Of a stretch of 64,000 nt of DNA, positions 1-8,896 are shown piece after piece. The DNA is from SIG435 sp045530725 (GTDB taxonomy: Bacteria; Bacillota; Clostridia; UMGS1810): positions 16,330 to 80,329 of the forward strand of contig JAZSCT010000045.1 of NCBI GenBank assembly GCA_045530725.1, in the 5' to 3' direction. Numbering within the stretch: the first letter of the stretch is position 1; each line of letters opens with the position of its first letter. The notes under the pieces were generated by a model. That model made no database searches and was not told the DNA's origin. It saw only the letters and a program-made list of their open reading frames with translations. The position numbers and the translations under genes are program-made.

Positions 1-1
1 A

Positions 2-163
2 ACCGATGCAAACATTCCACAGTCTCTTGGCATCACTTCTGTATGTGTAGGAGTTTATATGGGTGGCGGAGTACATACAAGGGATGAATGGCTGTATAAG
101 TCATCAATACCTGTAGGTATGAAAATCGGATTTGAACTGATACTTGGATATTTCAATAAATAA
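2..163 (+). CDS. M20-family peptidase, C-terminal fragment (cut by window edge)
   Basis: This is the last 53 codons of an open frame that enters from the left edge and ends at TAA 161-163. It reads TDANIPQSLGITSVCVG, then MGGGVHTRDEW. This matches the C-terminus of M20/M25/M40 zinc di- and tripeptidases, where the GGxxHT(R/P)xE segment contributes a metal-ligand or substrate-binding His. Such enzymes are cytoplasmic and hydrolyse short peptides. The start and most of the protein lie outside the window, so substrate and neighbours on the left are unknown. The reading frame is intact to its stop, unlike the remnants that follow it. Confidence 0.75.
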   Translation, partial: TDANIPQSLGITSVCVGVYMGGGVHTRDEWLYKSSIPVGMKIGFELILGYFNK

Positions 164-180
164 TTGTCTTGTGAAGTGTA

Positions 181-350
181 ATGATATATGTAGAATTCCC
201 TTGCGGAAAAGAAAAATAAAATATGCATTTAATGAAAAGGAACTTACAAACCTGAATTCAGTCAGGAAGAACATGTAAAAAATGCTATGGAGACCCCTGT
301 AGGTTCACCCAAATTAAGTGAACTTTCAAAGGGCAAGGAAAAAGTGGTTT
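181..350 (+). pseudogene. larA: larA remnant (nickel-dependent lactate racemase, N-terminal part)
   Basis: Conceptual translation gives MIYVEFPCGKEK, then, after a frame change, KPEFSQEEHVKNAMETPVG and SPKLSELSKGKEKVVL. This is the N-terminal signature of LarA-family proteins; the usual continuation, a DHTRPVPS-like active-site segment, is absent. The first piece meets a TAA after 12 codons and a second frame is needed for the rest, so the gene is dead. Homology ends near position 350, where the text switches into an SGNH hydrolase in another frame, which implies a deletion joining two genes. Identification rests on recalled family motifs, not on a search. Confidence 0.6.
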
Positions 351-749
351 TGTATTGGTATAAATGACGCATAGAGACAGTTTGATTGTCCCGCAATGAC
401 CAATATACAGGTGATGCCTGATGAATACGAAAAGAATGTTGAAGAAATGATAATAAGATTCAAAGACAAGTCAAAAGGGGTTTTTGTACTTTCTCCATAT
501 ATTATGGAACCAAACAAAGATGATATGATGCGTAAAAGAATGGACGAGTATGTTGCAATATGCAAAAAACTTGCATAGAAATACAACTGCACATTTAGTG
601 ATTTTCAGAAGATGTACGAAGACTATTGTAAGATAAGACACTCTTCCTGTGTTGCATGGGACAGAATTTATCCAAATCAGATAGGTGCAACATTGATGGC
701 GAGAGAATTTTTCAAGCATTGTGATTTCGATTATAGTCACGATGTATAA
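351..749 (+). pseudogene. SGNH/GDSL hydrolase remnant with two in-frame TAG stops
   Basis: One frame from about 351 to the TAA at 747-749 reads CIGINDA-stop-RQFDCPAMTN, runs through PYIMEPNKDDMMRKRMDEY to KKLA-stop-KYNC, and ends with AWDRIYPNQIGATLMAREF. These are the GIND block (block III) and a WDRxxPNxxG block matching the catalytic Asp-His block of SGNH esterases. The stops are TAG at 372-374, where relatives usually carry Trp, and TAG at 576-578. The Ser-containing N-terminus is missing, deleted together with the back of larA. Elsewhere in this window TAG ends intact genes (lspA, pyrE), so recoding is unlikely and this is decay. Confidence 0.7.
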
Positions 750-790
750 CTTAACGACAGATATTTTTTCTACATATAAGGGGTGATTGA

Positions 791-3238
791 ATGAAAAAAT
801 TTGATATAAAAGGAATGAGTTGTGCCGCTTGTGTCGCAAGAGTGGAAAAAGCCGTAAAGAGTGTTGAAGGCGTAAAAGAAGTATCGGTAAATCTTCTTAC
901 CAATTCAATGATTCTTGATGGTGATTATTCATCGGATGATGTGATTATGTCTGTGAGAAAAGCAGGTTATGATGCCATACCTTCTCAGAGCAGTAACAAA
1001 GAATCACAAAAAGCAGTCAAAACTGCCGAAAAAGAAGAGCATACTCTTATATCACGACTTATATCATCCATTATCATACTTCTGGTTCTTATGTACTTTT
1101 CTATGGGACATAGTATGTGGGGATTTCCTGTTCCATCGTTTTTTGAAGGAAAATATATTGCACAGGGGATTTTGCAACTTGTATTGTCTGCAGTTGTTAT
1201 GGTAATAAATCAGAAATTCTTTGTTTCCGGTTTTAAGAGCCTCTTCAACAAGTCACCAAATATGGATACACTTGTTGCTCTTGGTTCATCTGCGGCTTTT
1301 GTGTATTCCTTGTATGCACTTTTTATGATGACGGGAGATTCTTTGAATGCGTACCATTATATGCATGATATGTATTTTGAATCTGCGGCAATGATCCTTG
1401 CACTTATTACTGTGGGCAAGACCCTTGAGGCTCATTCAAAAGGCAAGACCACAAATGCAATTAATTCCCTTATGAACCTTTCTCCCAAGGTTGCAACACT
1501 TAAGACAGATGAGGGAGAGAAGATTGTCAGGGCAGATGAACTTAAGGTAGGGGATATATTCATTGTACGCCCTGGAGAATCTGTTCCCTGTGACGGTGTG
1601 GTAACTAATGGTGAAACATCTGTGGATGAATCATTCCTTACAGGAGAAAGTATCCCTGTTGACAAAAAGATAGATGACAAAGTGTCGGCAGGATGTATAA
1701 ATAAATACGGATATATTGAGTGCCGTGCCACCGATGTTGGCGAAGACACTGCACTTTCAAAAATAATTAAGATTGTGTCTGATGCTGCAGCACAGAAAGC
1801 ACCTATTGCAAAAATCGCTGACAAGGTGTCAGGAGTGTTCGTACCCGTTGTAATATTTATTTCTGTCGTTACTTTTATTATATGGCAGATACTTGACGGA
1901 GATATTGGATTTTCTCTTCAGAGAGCCATTTCTGTCCTTGTGATAAGTTGCCCTTGTGCACTTGGACTTGCTACTCCTGCGGCTATTATGGTAGGCAGCG
2001 GTATTGGTGCAAAACACGGGATACTCTTTAAGAATGCTACTGCACTTGAGATGACAGGAAAAGCACAGATTGTGGCATTTGACAAGACAGGAACTCTTAC
2101 CAAAGGCAATCCTGAAATAACGGATATCATACCTTTTGGAAACATAAATTCAGATGATTTGCTTAAATATGCTTACTCGCTTGAGAAACTGAGCGAACAC
2201 CCATTGTCTAAACCTATAGTGAAAGAATGGGAAAAAAGAAACGAAGAAGGATACAAAGTAGAAGACTTCGAAATACTTTCAGGCAAAGGCTTAAGAGGAA
2301 AAATCGAAAGTAAAGAAGTCATCGGCGGCAAACTGAATCTTATAGAACAGATGATCAGCCTTGATGATAATGTAATGAAAGAGTACAATCAACTTTCCCT
2401 TCAGGGAAAGACACCCCTTCTCTTTTGTTATGATAATGAATTTCTGGGTATTATAGCAGTTTCCGATACTGTTAAGGAAGATACTTCAGATGCGATAAAA
2501 ATGCTAAAAGACGAAGGAATGAAGGTTGTGATGATTACAGGTGACAACCCTCATAGTGCTTCCTTTATCGCAAATAAAGTAGGTATAGACAAAGTATATT
2601 CAGATGTTCTTCCATCCCAAAAGGAAAGTATCATAAAAGAACTTAAAGAGGAAGGCAAAGTGATTATGGTGGGAGACGGTATAAATGATGCTCCTGCTCT
2701 CACAACTGCAGATATCGGTATCGCCATCGGTACAGGAACTGATGTTGCTATTGATTCAGCAGATGTTGTTCTTACAAAGAGTACACCGAAGGATGTGGCA
2801 AATGCAATATATATAAGCCGCAAGGTTATAAAGAATATAAAAGAAAATCTGTTCTGGGCGTTCTTTTACAATTCTATCGGTATCCCTGTGGCAATGGGAC
2901 TTCTTATTCCCGTTGGTATAACACTCAATCCGATGCTTGGCGCACTTGCAATGAGTTTGTCTAGTTTTTGTGTGGTATCAAATGCATTAAGACTTAATTT
3001 AATTAAAATAAATAAAAATCAAAAGGGGAATGAAACTATGGAAATCGTATTGAAAATTGAAGGTATGATGTGCCCTCATTGTGAAAAGAACGTAAAGGAT
3101 ACACTTGAAGCAATCGACGGTGTGGTTGAGGCTGTTACAAGCCACAAAGAAGGAACTGCAGTTATCACACTTTCTAAGGAAATTGACACAGAAATCCTCA
3201 AAGAAGCAGTAAGACAAAAGGGATACGCTGTGAAATAA
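791..3238 (+). CDS. copA: Copper-translocating P-type ATPase with C-terminal CopZ-like domain
   Basis: This 815-residue P1B-type ATPase exports Cu(I) across the membrane. It has an N-terminal heavy-metal-associated domain (GMSCAAC, residues 8-14) and membrane helices from about residue 75. The transmembrane CPC metal site is at residues 387-389, the phosphorylated Asp in DKTGT is D431, an SEHPLSK motif follows and the GDGINDAP hinge is near 628. After the last helices a Lys/Asn-rich linker leads to a second metal-binding domain with MCPHC at 760-764. The start ATG follows AAGGGGTGA. It stands alone between two pseudogene zones, so selection has kept it while its neighbours decayed. No CsoR or CopY operator was recognised upstream. 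Confidence 0.95.
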   Translation: MKKFDIKGMSCAACVARVEKAVKSVEGVKEVSVNLLTNSMILDGDYSSDDVIMSVRKAGYDAIPSQSSNKESQKAVKTAEKEEHTLISRLISSIIILLVLMYFSMGHSMWGFPVPSFFEGKYIAQGILQLVLSAVVMVINQKFFVSGFKSLFNKSPNMDTLVALGSSAAFVYSLYALFMMTGDSLNAYHYMHDMYFESAAMILALITVGKTLEAHSKGKTTNAINSLMNLSPKVATLKTDEGEKIVRADELKVGDIFIVRPGESVPCDGVVTNGETSVDESFLTGESIPVDKKIDDKVSAGCINKYGYIECRATDVGEDTALSKIIKIVSDAAAQKAPIAKIADKVSGVFVPVVIFISVVTFIIWQILDGDIGFSLQRAISVLVISCPCALGLATPAAIMVGSGIGAKHGILFKNATALEMTGKAQIVAFDKTGTLTKGNPEITDIIPFGNINSDDLLKYAYSLEKLSEHPLSKPIVKEWEKRNEEGYKVEDFEILSGKGLRGKIESKEVIGGKLNLIEQMISLDDNVMKEYNQLSLQGKTPLLFCYDNEFLGIIAVSDTVKEDTSDAIKMLKDEGMKVVMITGDNPHSASFIANKVGIDKVYSDVLPSQKESIIKELKEEGKVIMVGDGINDAPALTTADIGIAIGTGTDVAIDSADVVLTKSTPKDVANAIYISRKVIKNIKENLFWAFFYNSIGIPVAMGLLIPVGITLNPMLGALAMSLSSFCVVSNALRLNLIKINKNQKGNETMEIVLKIEGMMCPHCEKNVKDTLEAIDGVVEAVTSHKEGTAVITLSKEIDTEILKEAVRQKGYAVK
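3038..3238 (+). CDS. Possible internally initiated CopZ-like copper chaperone (in frame within copA)
   Basis: The ATG at 3038 is in frame with copA (residue 750) and follows AAAAGGGG at 3021-3028 with a 9-base gap, as good a ribosome binding site as those of neighbouring genes. Translation from here would yield a free 66-residue heavy-metal-associated domain beginning MEIVLKIEGMMCPHC, the size and shape of CopZ chaperones. Either copA and a downstream copZ fused by loss of the stop codon, leaving the old initiation signal, or both forms are made. The sequence cannot decide between these. Confidence 0.4.
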   Translation: MEIVLKIEGMMCPHCEKNVKDTLEAIDGVVEAVTSHKEGTAVITLSKEIDTEILKEAVRQKGYAVK

Positions 3239-3272
3239 TACTCTTTTGTATATACTTTAAGAGGAATAAAAT

Positions 3273-3709
3273 ATGGATATTGTACAGAATTTTTATGACA
3301 ATCTTGCCACAGAATATGACAAACTGTTTCTTGACTGGGAAGATACAGTTAAAGAACAGGCTTTGATTCTTGACAAGGTGTTTAAAGATAATGGATATAA
3401 TATGGAATCAGAAATACTTGACTGTGCCTGCGGTATAGGTACTCAGGCAATAGGACTTGCTGATATGGGATACAGAGTGACCGCATCTGATATGAGAATG
3501 AACCTATAGAGGCGAGACAAAGAGCCTCAAGGCATAATGCAGGTATTTCTTTTTGTAATGCAGATTTTTGTGCATTGTCTGATACTTTCGATACTAAATT
3601 TGACATTATTATCGCTATGGACAATGCACTTGCTCATATGCATACGGAATCCGATCTTAAGAAAGCAACAAAAAGGATTTTATACTTGCGAAAAGAATGG
3701 TTGAAATAA
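3273..3709 (+). pseudogene. Class I SAM-dependent methyltransferase, frameshifted and truncated
   Basis: The frame opens at ATG 3273 after AAGAGGA. It gives an N-terminal YDNLATEYDKLFLDW segment and the SAM-binding motif I, LDCACGIGTQAIGLADMGY. It stops at TAG 3507-3509. Homology resumes one frame over at 3509 with EARQRASRHNAGISF, then DIIIAMDNALAHM (motif IV region), and reaches a stop at 3707-3709. One frameshift plus loss of the C-terminal third makes a functional enzyme unlikely. Its original substrate is unknown. Confidence 0.75.
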
Positions 3710-3801
3710 TCCTGTATATGACAGCCGCAATTCAACTTTTTCAGTAGTTTTCGGACAGCAGGTATTTTGATCAGTTTCTTATCATTCTTTCTTTGACAGG
3801 T

Positions 3802-4356
3802 ATGTGTGTATATGCTTGCGGTGCTTTTAAGTGGTATTGTTATACAATGGATAACTTTGAGACGGAATACTATACAGGGCATAAAGAAATGATGGATTTT
3901 CATTCTAACTTTATTGCCAGTATGTTTATCCCGATGATTTTTTTGTTTCATACAGACAATGACATTTTTAACGGTACAACCTAGTGGAACCTTAATTCTA
4001 TGAAACTGACTATACTTACGATAGCATTTGTTTCTCTCTATATCTCTTTTGTAAATTCTATGCTTGAAGAATTTTTCTTCCGTGGTTTTGCATTTCTTAC
4101 ATTGAAGAGACTGACCGGCAGAAAGTTTGCATATATATTCAGCGCTTCTGTGTTTGCCATATATCATATAGCAATGATGACGGGATGGTTCGTAGTTTCA
4201 GTATTTCTTATTATTATGGCAGGGCTTTTTTCAGGTGGACTTATATTTGATTATCTCAATGAAAAGAGTTCGTCTGTTTATCCTTCCTGGATAGTACATA
4301 TGTTTGCAAACTTTGCTATCAATACGGTGGGATTTATACTTTTCGGAATAATATAA
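3802..4356 (+). pseudogene. CPBP-family intramembrane protease, disrupted N-terminal half
   Basis: The 3' half, from about 4000, encodes a clean CPBP/Abi-type domain: MLEEFFFRGFAFLTL carries the EExxxR motif, followed by IYHIAMM with the conserved His and hydrophobic helices ending near 4356. The 5' half (3802-3990) reads LLSGIVIQWITL in a different frame with several stops, so the first helices are broken. An ATG at 4000 could initiate the C-terminal fragment, but no ribosome binding site precedes it. CPBP proteins are membrane proteases or bacteriocin-immunity factors. This copy is most likely inactive. Confidence 0.65.
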
Positions 4357-4390
4357 TTAAGTCATATTCTCTTGAAAGGAGAGGCTTTTT

Positions 4391-4837
4391 TTGAAATATA
4401 TATCTTTTATGAATGATGCCATCAAACAGGCTGAGAAAGCCTTTTTTCAAGGTGAGGTGCCTGTGGGATGTGTGATAGTAAAGGACAATGAAATAGTATC
4501 TATGGCACACAATCTTTGCGAAACCAACTGCAATGCTACCCACCATGCAGAATTACTTGCTATAAATGATGCCATTGAGAAACTTGACGGAAAATATCTT
4601 ACTGACTGTTCTCTCTATGTAACATTAGAGCCTTGTGCTATGTGTGCAGGTGCCATAATCAATTCAAGGATTAAGAGAGTTTATATAGGATGCCTTGACA
4701 AAAATGCAGGTTGTGCAGAAAGTGTATATAAACTTTTTAAATCAGGTGTATTCAATCATACACCCGAAGTATATATCGGTATAGAAGAGGAAAAATGTTC
4801 GAAAATGCTTAAAGACTTTTTCAAAGACAAAAGGTAA
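4391..4837 (+). CDS. tadA: tRNA-specific adenosine deaminase
   Basis: The 148-residue product deaminates A34 to inosine in tRNA-Arg(ACG), expanding codon reading. The zinc and catalytic signature is complete: H52-A53-E54, and PCAMC with Cys82 and Cys85. The start is TTG 4391, placed 6 bases after GAAAGGAGAGG. An ATG at 4409 is possible but lacks a comparable ribosome binding site. It is the first intact gene to the right of the decayed zone and is followed by dacF after about 50 bp. Confidence 0.93.
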   Translation: MKYISFMNDAIKQAEKAFFQGEVPVGCVIVKDNEIVSMAHNLCETNCNATHHAELLAINDAIEKLDGKYLTDCSLYVTLEPCAMCAGAIINSRIKRVYIGCLDKNAGCAESVYKLFKSGVFNHTPEVYIGIEEEKCSKMLKDFFKDKR

Positions 4838-4886
4838 TAAGGGGATAAGCCATCGGCATAATGTTTATATAGAAAGGTGGAATATT

Positions 4887-6026
4887 ATGCTGAAAAAATT
4901 CCTTATTGTCCCAATTATTCTTTCACTTTTTGTATCTGTGAATGTTTATGCAAATGATATCGATCTGAATCTTACTGCGAAATCCTGTGTGCTTATGGAC
5001 TATGAAACGGGAGAGGTTCTTTATTCTCACAATCCTCATGAGAAACTTCCCCCTGCAAGTGTTACAAAGATTATGCCTATGCTTCTTATCATGGAGGAAA
5101 TATCCAACAATCGACTAAAACTTGATGATATGGTTACAGGAAGTGAAAGAGCCAAGAGCATGGGCGGTTCAACCATTTTTCTTGATGCAGGCGAGAGCCT
5201 TAGTGTTAAAGATATGCTAAAAGGAATTGCTGTTGCCAGTGGCAATGATGCTACAGTCGCCATGGCTGAGCATATATCCGGCACTGTAGAAGCCTTTGTT
5301 GATAAAATGAACAACCGTGCAAAAGAACTTGGAATGAACAATACCCACTTTGTCACATGCAACGGTCTTGATGCTGACGGACATTATTCATCTGCATATG
5401 ATATTGCTCTTATGAGCAGAGAACTTATGAAATATGATGAAATTTTCAATTTCACTACCATATGGATGGATAACTTAAGAAACGGTAAGTTTACTCTTTC
5501 AAATACAAATAAACTTATAAGATTTTACGAAGGTGCCACAGGGCTTAAGACAGGTTCCACATCATTAGCCAAAAACTGCATAAGCGCCACAGCAAAAAGA
5601 GATGGTATGCATCTTATTGCAGTTGTAATGGCTGCCCCTACATCAAAGGACAGATTTTCTGATGCGTCAAAACTATTGAATTTCGGATTTAATACATACA
5701 AAGTCACAACATTCAGAAAATCAGGTGATTCATCAGGATTTTTCGATGTAAAAAAGGGGAAAACAAATAAGGGGGAAATGCTTTACAAAACGGGCTTTGG
5801 ATATTTATCAAAAAAAGATCAGAACAAAAAGATAGAAGAAAAAATAATTATTGATAAAGAAATTATTGCACCAGTTACAAAAGGTGATATAATAGGGAGA
5901 GCAGAGTTTTATTGCGAAGGAAAACTTCTTGGCTCATCAGATATAGTATCAGGTGCTGATATAGAAAAAATGAGATTAAAAGATAATTTCAAGGATTTGC
6001 TTCATAGATTTCTTGCTGAGAAATGA
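4887..6026 (+). CDS. Serine-type D-alanyl-D-alanine carboxypeptidase (DacF/PBP5-like)
   Basis: This 379-residue penicillin-binding protein trims the terminal D-Ala of peptidoglycan pentapeptides outside the membrane. A signal peptide occupies residues 1-22 (cleavage after VYA). The three active-site motifs are present: S58-V-T-K61, S118-G-N120 and K221-T-G223. A C-terminal beta-rich PBP5_C-like segment runs from about 260 to 360. Unlike classical DacF/PBP5 no clear C-terminal amphipathic anchor stands out. The start follows AGAAAGGTGG. It ends 29 bp before ispG, so the two may share a transcript. DacF homologues are often sporulation-associated, but the sequence alone does not show that here. 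Confidence 0.92.
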   Translation: MLKKFLIVPIILSLFVSVNVYANDIDLNLTAKSCVLMDYETGEVLYSHNPHEKLPPASVTKIMPMLLIMEEISNNRLKLDDMVTGSERAKSMGGSTIFLDAGESLSVKDMLKGIAVASGNDATVAMAEHISGTVEAFVDKMNNRAKELGMNNTHFVTCNGLDADGHYSSAYDIALMSRELMKYDEIFNFTTIWMDNLRNGKFTLSNTNKLIRFYEGATGLKTGSTSLAKNCISATAKRDGMHLIAVVMAAPTSKDRFSDASKLLNFGFNTYKVTTFRKSGDSSGFFDVKKGKTNKGEMLYKTGFGYLSKKDQNKKIEEKIIIDKEIIAPVTKGDIIGRAEFYCEGKLLGSSDIVSGADIEKMRLKDNFKDLLHRFLAEK

Positions 6027-6055
6027 TGTGATTTCAAAGGAAAAGAGGATGAAAA

Positions 6056-7093
6056 ATGACAAAAAGAATAAAAGTCGGAAACCTATATATAGGTGGAGGA
6101 GAAAAAATACTTATCCAATCAATGACAAATGTCAAAACTGCGGATTATGACAAATGCATTGAGCAGATTATTGCATTGGAAGAGGCAGGATGCCACATTA
6201 TCCGTGTGGCAGTACCTGATGAAAAAAGTGCCGATGCTATTGCGAAGATCAAACCGAAAATCCATATTCCTCTTGTGGCAGACATTCACTTTGATTATAA
6301 ATTGGCTCTCAAATGTATGGAAAACGGTGTTGATAAAATAAGAATCAACCCCGGAAATATCGGCGAAGAATCGAGAGTAAAAGAAGTTGCGAAGATGGCA
6401 GATTCTCTTGGTATCCCTATCAGAATCGGAGTTAACGGCGGATCATTGGAAAAGGAAATACTCAAAAAATACGGTCATCCATCACCTGAGGCAATGGTAG
6501 AAAGTGCCAGAGGACACGTTGATATACTCAATAAATTTGATTTTGACAATATTGTTATATCTCTCAAAGCCTCTAATGTAAAAAACACTATAGAGGCATA
6601 CAGACTTGCAAGTAAAACATTTGATTATCCTCTCCATCTTGGAGTTACTGAAGCAGGTACATTTCTTGGCGGTACAATCAAGTCTGCCATCGGTATAGGT
6701 TCACTTCTTGCAGATGGTATCGGGGATACTGTCAGAGTATCCCTTACAGACGATCCTGTAAGAGAGGTGGAGATTGCACGTGAACTTTTAAAAGCCCTCA
6801 ATCTTCTGGAGGATGCGCCTGAGTTTGTATCTTGTCCCACATGTGCAAGATGCAATTATGATATGATTTCTCTTGCAAACAAGGTGGAAGATTACCTTAA
6901 GTCAGTACACAAAAAAGTCAAGGTTGCTGTAATGGGTTGTGCAGTAAACGGCCCAGGTGAAGCAAGAGAAGCAGATATCGGTGTTGCAGGCGGAAAAGGT
7001 GAAGGATTGCTCTTTAAAAAAGGCGAAATTGTGAAAAAAATCCCCGAGTGCGAACTTTTTGATGCAATTAAGAAGGAAATTGATGAATTTTAG
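6056..7093 (+). CDS. ispG: 4-hydroxy-3-methylbut-2-enyl diphosphate synthase
   Basis: IspG (GcpE) is a 4Fe-4S enzyme of the MEP isoprenoid pathway that reductively converts MEcPP to HMBPP. The 345-residue length is typical of the short bacterial form without the plant insert. The N-terminal TIM-barrel half contains the substrate-binding GVNGGSLE segment. The cluster ligands are in the C-terminal domain: CPTCARC (Cys260, Cys263) and the MGCAVNGPGEA motif (Cys295 followed by the conserved Glu). In many Clostridia ispG follows dxr and rseP; here those genes are not adjacent and dacF precedes it instead. Confidence 0.95.
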   Translation: MTKRIKVGNLYIGGGEKILIQSMTNVKTADYDKCIEQIIALEEAGCHIIRVAVPDEKSADAIAKIKPKIHIPLVADIHFDYKLALKCMENGVDKIRINPGNIGEESRVKEVAKMADSLGIPIRIGVNGGSLEKEILKKYGHPSPEAMVESARGHVDILNKFDFDNIVISLKASNVKNTIEAYRLASKTFDYPLHLGVTEAGTFLGGTIKSAIGIGSLLADGIGDTVRVSLTDDPVREVEIARELLKALNLLEDAPEFVSCPTCARCNYDMISLANKVEDYLKSVHKKVKVAVMGCAVNGPGEAREADIGVAGGKGEGLLFKKGEIVKKIPECELFDAIKKEIDEF

Positions 7094-7103
7094 TGAAAAA
7101 CAG

Positions 7104-7132
7104 TTGCAAGTTAAAGGGAAATATGCTAAAAT
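7104..7132 (+). promoter_or_regulatory. Predicted sigma-A promoter for proS
   Basis: TTGCAA at 7104-7109 and TAAAAT at 7127-7132 are separated by exactly 17 bases in the short ispG-proS gap. No T-box leader fits in the 74-base gap. Confidence 0.5.
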
Positions 7133-7167
7133 ATATTGGAATTTTTAGTACATAAGGAGAAATCATA

Positions 7168-8874
7168 ATGAGATTATCTAAATATTTAATGCCAACATTA
7201 AGAGAAGTTCCTGCAGAAGCAGAGATTGTAAGTCATCAGTTGATGCTTCGTGCAGGTATTATGAGAAAACTCGCTTCAGGCGTGTATTCTTATTTGCCTA
7301 TGGGACTTCGTTCACTTAAAAAAGTAGAGAATATCATCAGAGAAGAAATGGACAAGCAAGGTGCTATTGAAGTGCTTATGAGTGCCCTTCTTCCAGCAGA
7401 AAGTTATCAGGCTTCAGGCAGATGGGATGTTTTCGGTCAGAGTATGTTCCGTTTGAAAGACAGATCAAACAGAGATTTCTGCCTCGGACCTACACATGAA
7501 GAAATCTTTACAGAAACTGTTAAGGCTACTATCAAGTCATACAAGCAACTTCCTGTCACTCTCTATCAGATTCAGACCAAATACCGCGATGAAGCGAGAC
7601 CACGTTTTGGTGTTATCAGAAGCAGAGAGTTCATAATGAAAGATGCGTACAGTTTTGATAAGGACGAAAAGGGCCTTGATGAATCATATCAGAAGATGTA
7701 CAAGGCATATAGAAGTGCTTTTGACAGACTTAGTATGGACTACATCATTGTTGATGCAGATTCAGGTGCTATGGGTGGCAGCGGTTCTCAGGAATTTATG
7801 GTAAAATCGGAAATCGGTGAAGACTCCATCGCATTCTGTGAATCATGCGGATATAGTGCAAATATCGAAAAAGCCGCTTGTGTAACAGATGAAAATACAA
7901 ATAAAGAAGAAATGAAAGAACTTACAAAAGTTCATACTCCAAATGCAGGCACAATCGAGGAACTTGTTGCGTTTCTCAATACAACCGCAGATAAATTTGC
8001 AAAGACTCTTATCTACAAGGCAGAGGACAAACTTGTTGCTGTTATGGTAAGAGGAGACAGAGAAGTAAACGAAGTAAAACTTGCAAACTATCTTGGTGTT
8101 ACAGAAGTGGAACTTGCTCCTGCGGCTGATGTATGCGAAGTAACAAATGCTAGAGTTGGTTTTGCAGGTCCTGTAGGACTCAAAATTGATGTTATCTGCG
8201 ACAGAGAAGTTATGAATATGCAGAACTTTGTTGTAGGTGCAAATGAGTCAGATTATCATTTCACAAATGTAAATATTGAAAGAGATTTCACACCTTCACA
8301 CATAGGTGATTTCAGAAATATCGAAAAGGGCGACAAGTGTCCTTTGTGCGGCAAACCTATTGATATCTGCAAGGGTATTGAAGTAGGACATATATTCAAA
8401 CTTGGTACAAAGTACTCAAAAGCCCTTGATTGTACATTCCTTGACGAAAACGGCAAGGCTCAGGTGCCTATTATGGGTTGCTACGGCATCGGTGTTTCAA
8501 GATGTGTTGCTGCTATCGTTGAAGAGCACAGCGATGAAAAGGGTATCATCTGGCCTATGAACATTGCTCCTTACCACGTAAATATTGTATGTGCAAATAT
8601 GAAGGACGAGGATGCAGTTAAACTAAGTGAAGAACTTTACAATGAATTTTTGGAAAATAGCGTTGAAGTTATCTATGATGACAGAAACGAAAGAGCAGGT
8701 GTTAAATTCAATGATGCTGACCTTATTGGTATTCCGATCAGAATTACCGTCGGTAAGAAGGCAAAAGAAGGCATTGTTGAGTATAAATTAAGATGCTCTG
8801 ACGAAATAACAGAAGTAAATTCTTCAGATGTAGTAAAAATAGTTATGGATGAAATTAAGGACAAACTTAACTAA
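7168..8874 (+). CDS. proS: Prolyl-tRNA synthetase, bacterial type
   Basis: The 568-residue class II synthetase charges tRNA-Pro. Motif 2 falls in the YRDEARPRFGVIRSREF region. An editing (INS) domain, which hydrolyses mis-charged Ala-tRNA-Pro, lies roughly between residues 225 and 405, and the class II motif 3 region (GCYGIGVSRCV) follows, then an anticodon-binding domain. The insertion domain and length place it in the bacterial ProS1 group rather than the archaeal type. The start follows AAGGAGAAATCATA. It is 22 bp upstream of gltX, so the two synthetase genes are likely co-transcribed. Confidence 0.96.
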   Translation: MRLSKYLMPTLREVPAEAEIVSHQLMLRAGIMRKLASGVYSYLPMGLRSLKKVENIIREEMDKQGAIEVLMSALLPAESYQASGRWDVFGQSMFRLKDRSNRDFCLGPTHEEIFTETVKATIKSYKQLPVTLYQIQTKYRDEARPRFGVIRSREFIMKDAYSFDKDEKGLDESYQKMYKAYRSAFDRLSMDYIIVDADSGAMGGSGSQEFMVKSEIGEDSIAFCESCGYSANIEKAACVTDENTNKEEMKELTKVHTPNAGTIEELVAFLNTTADKFAKTLIYKAEDKLVAVMVRGDREVNEVKLANYLGVTEVELAPAADVCEVTNARVGFAGPVGLKIDVICDREVMNMQNFVVGANESDYHFTNVNIERDFTPSHIGDFRNIEKGDKCPLCGKPIDICKGIEVGHIFKLGTKYSKALDCTFLDENGKAQVPIMGCYGIGVSRCVAAIVEEHSDEKGIIWPMNIAPYHVNIVCANMKDEDAVKLSEELYNEFLENSVEVIYDDRNERAGVKFNDADLIGIPIRITVGKKAKEGIVEYKLRCSDEITEVNSSDVVKIVMDEIKDKLN

Positions 8875-8896
8875 TATTTGAAAGGAACTGATTGAA

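Noticed and set aside
351..749. Two in-frame TAG codons in the SGNH hydrolase frame, suggesting amber recoding.
   Set aside because: TAG ends intact genes here (lspA at 10868-10870, pyrE at 54825-54827), and the hydrolase also lacks its N-terminus, so decay explains it better.
471..839. A 122-codon minus-strand ORF.
   Set aside because: It lies antisense to the hydrolase remnant and the start of copA, has no ribosome binding site and reads as an antisense shadow.
3793..3984. A 63-codon plus-strand ORF as a gene.
   Set aside because: The neighbouring frame encodes recognisable CPBP helix sequence (LLSGIVIQWITL), so this is a shadow of the broken protease gene.
7094..7167. A T-box leader before proS, or before valS at 36823-36852.
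   Set aside because: The gaps are too short and contain no T-box sequence or specifier structure.
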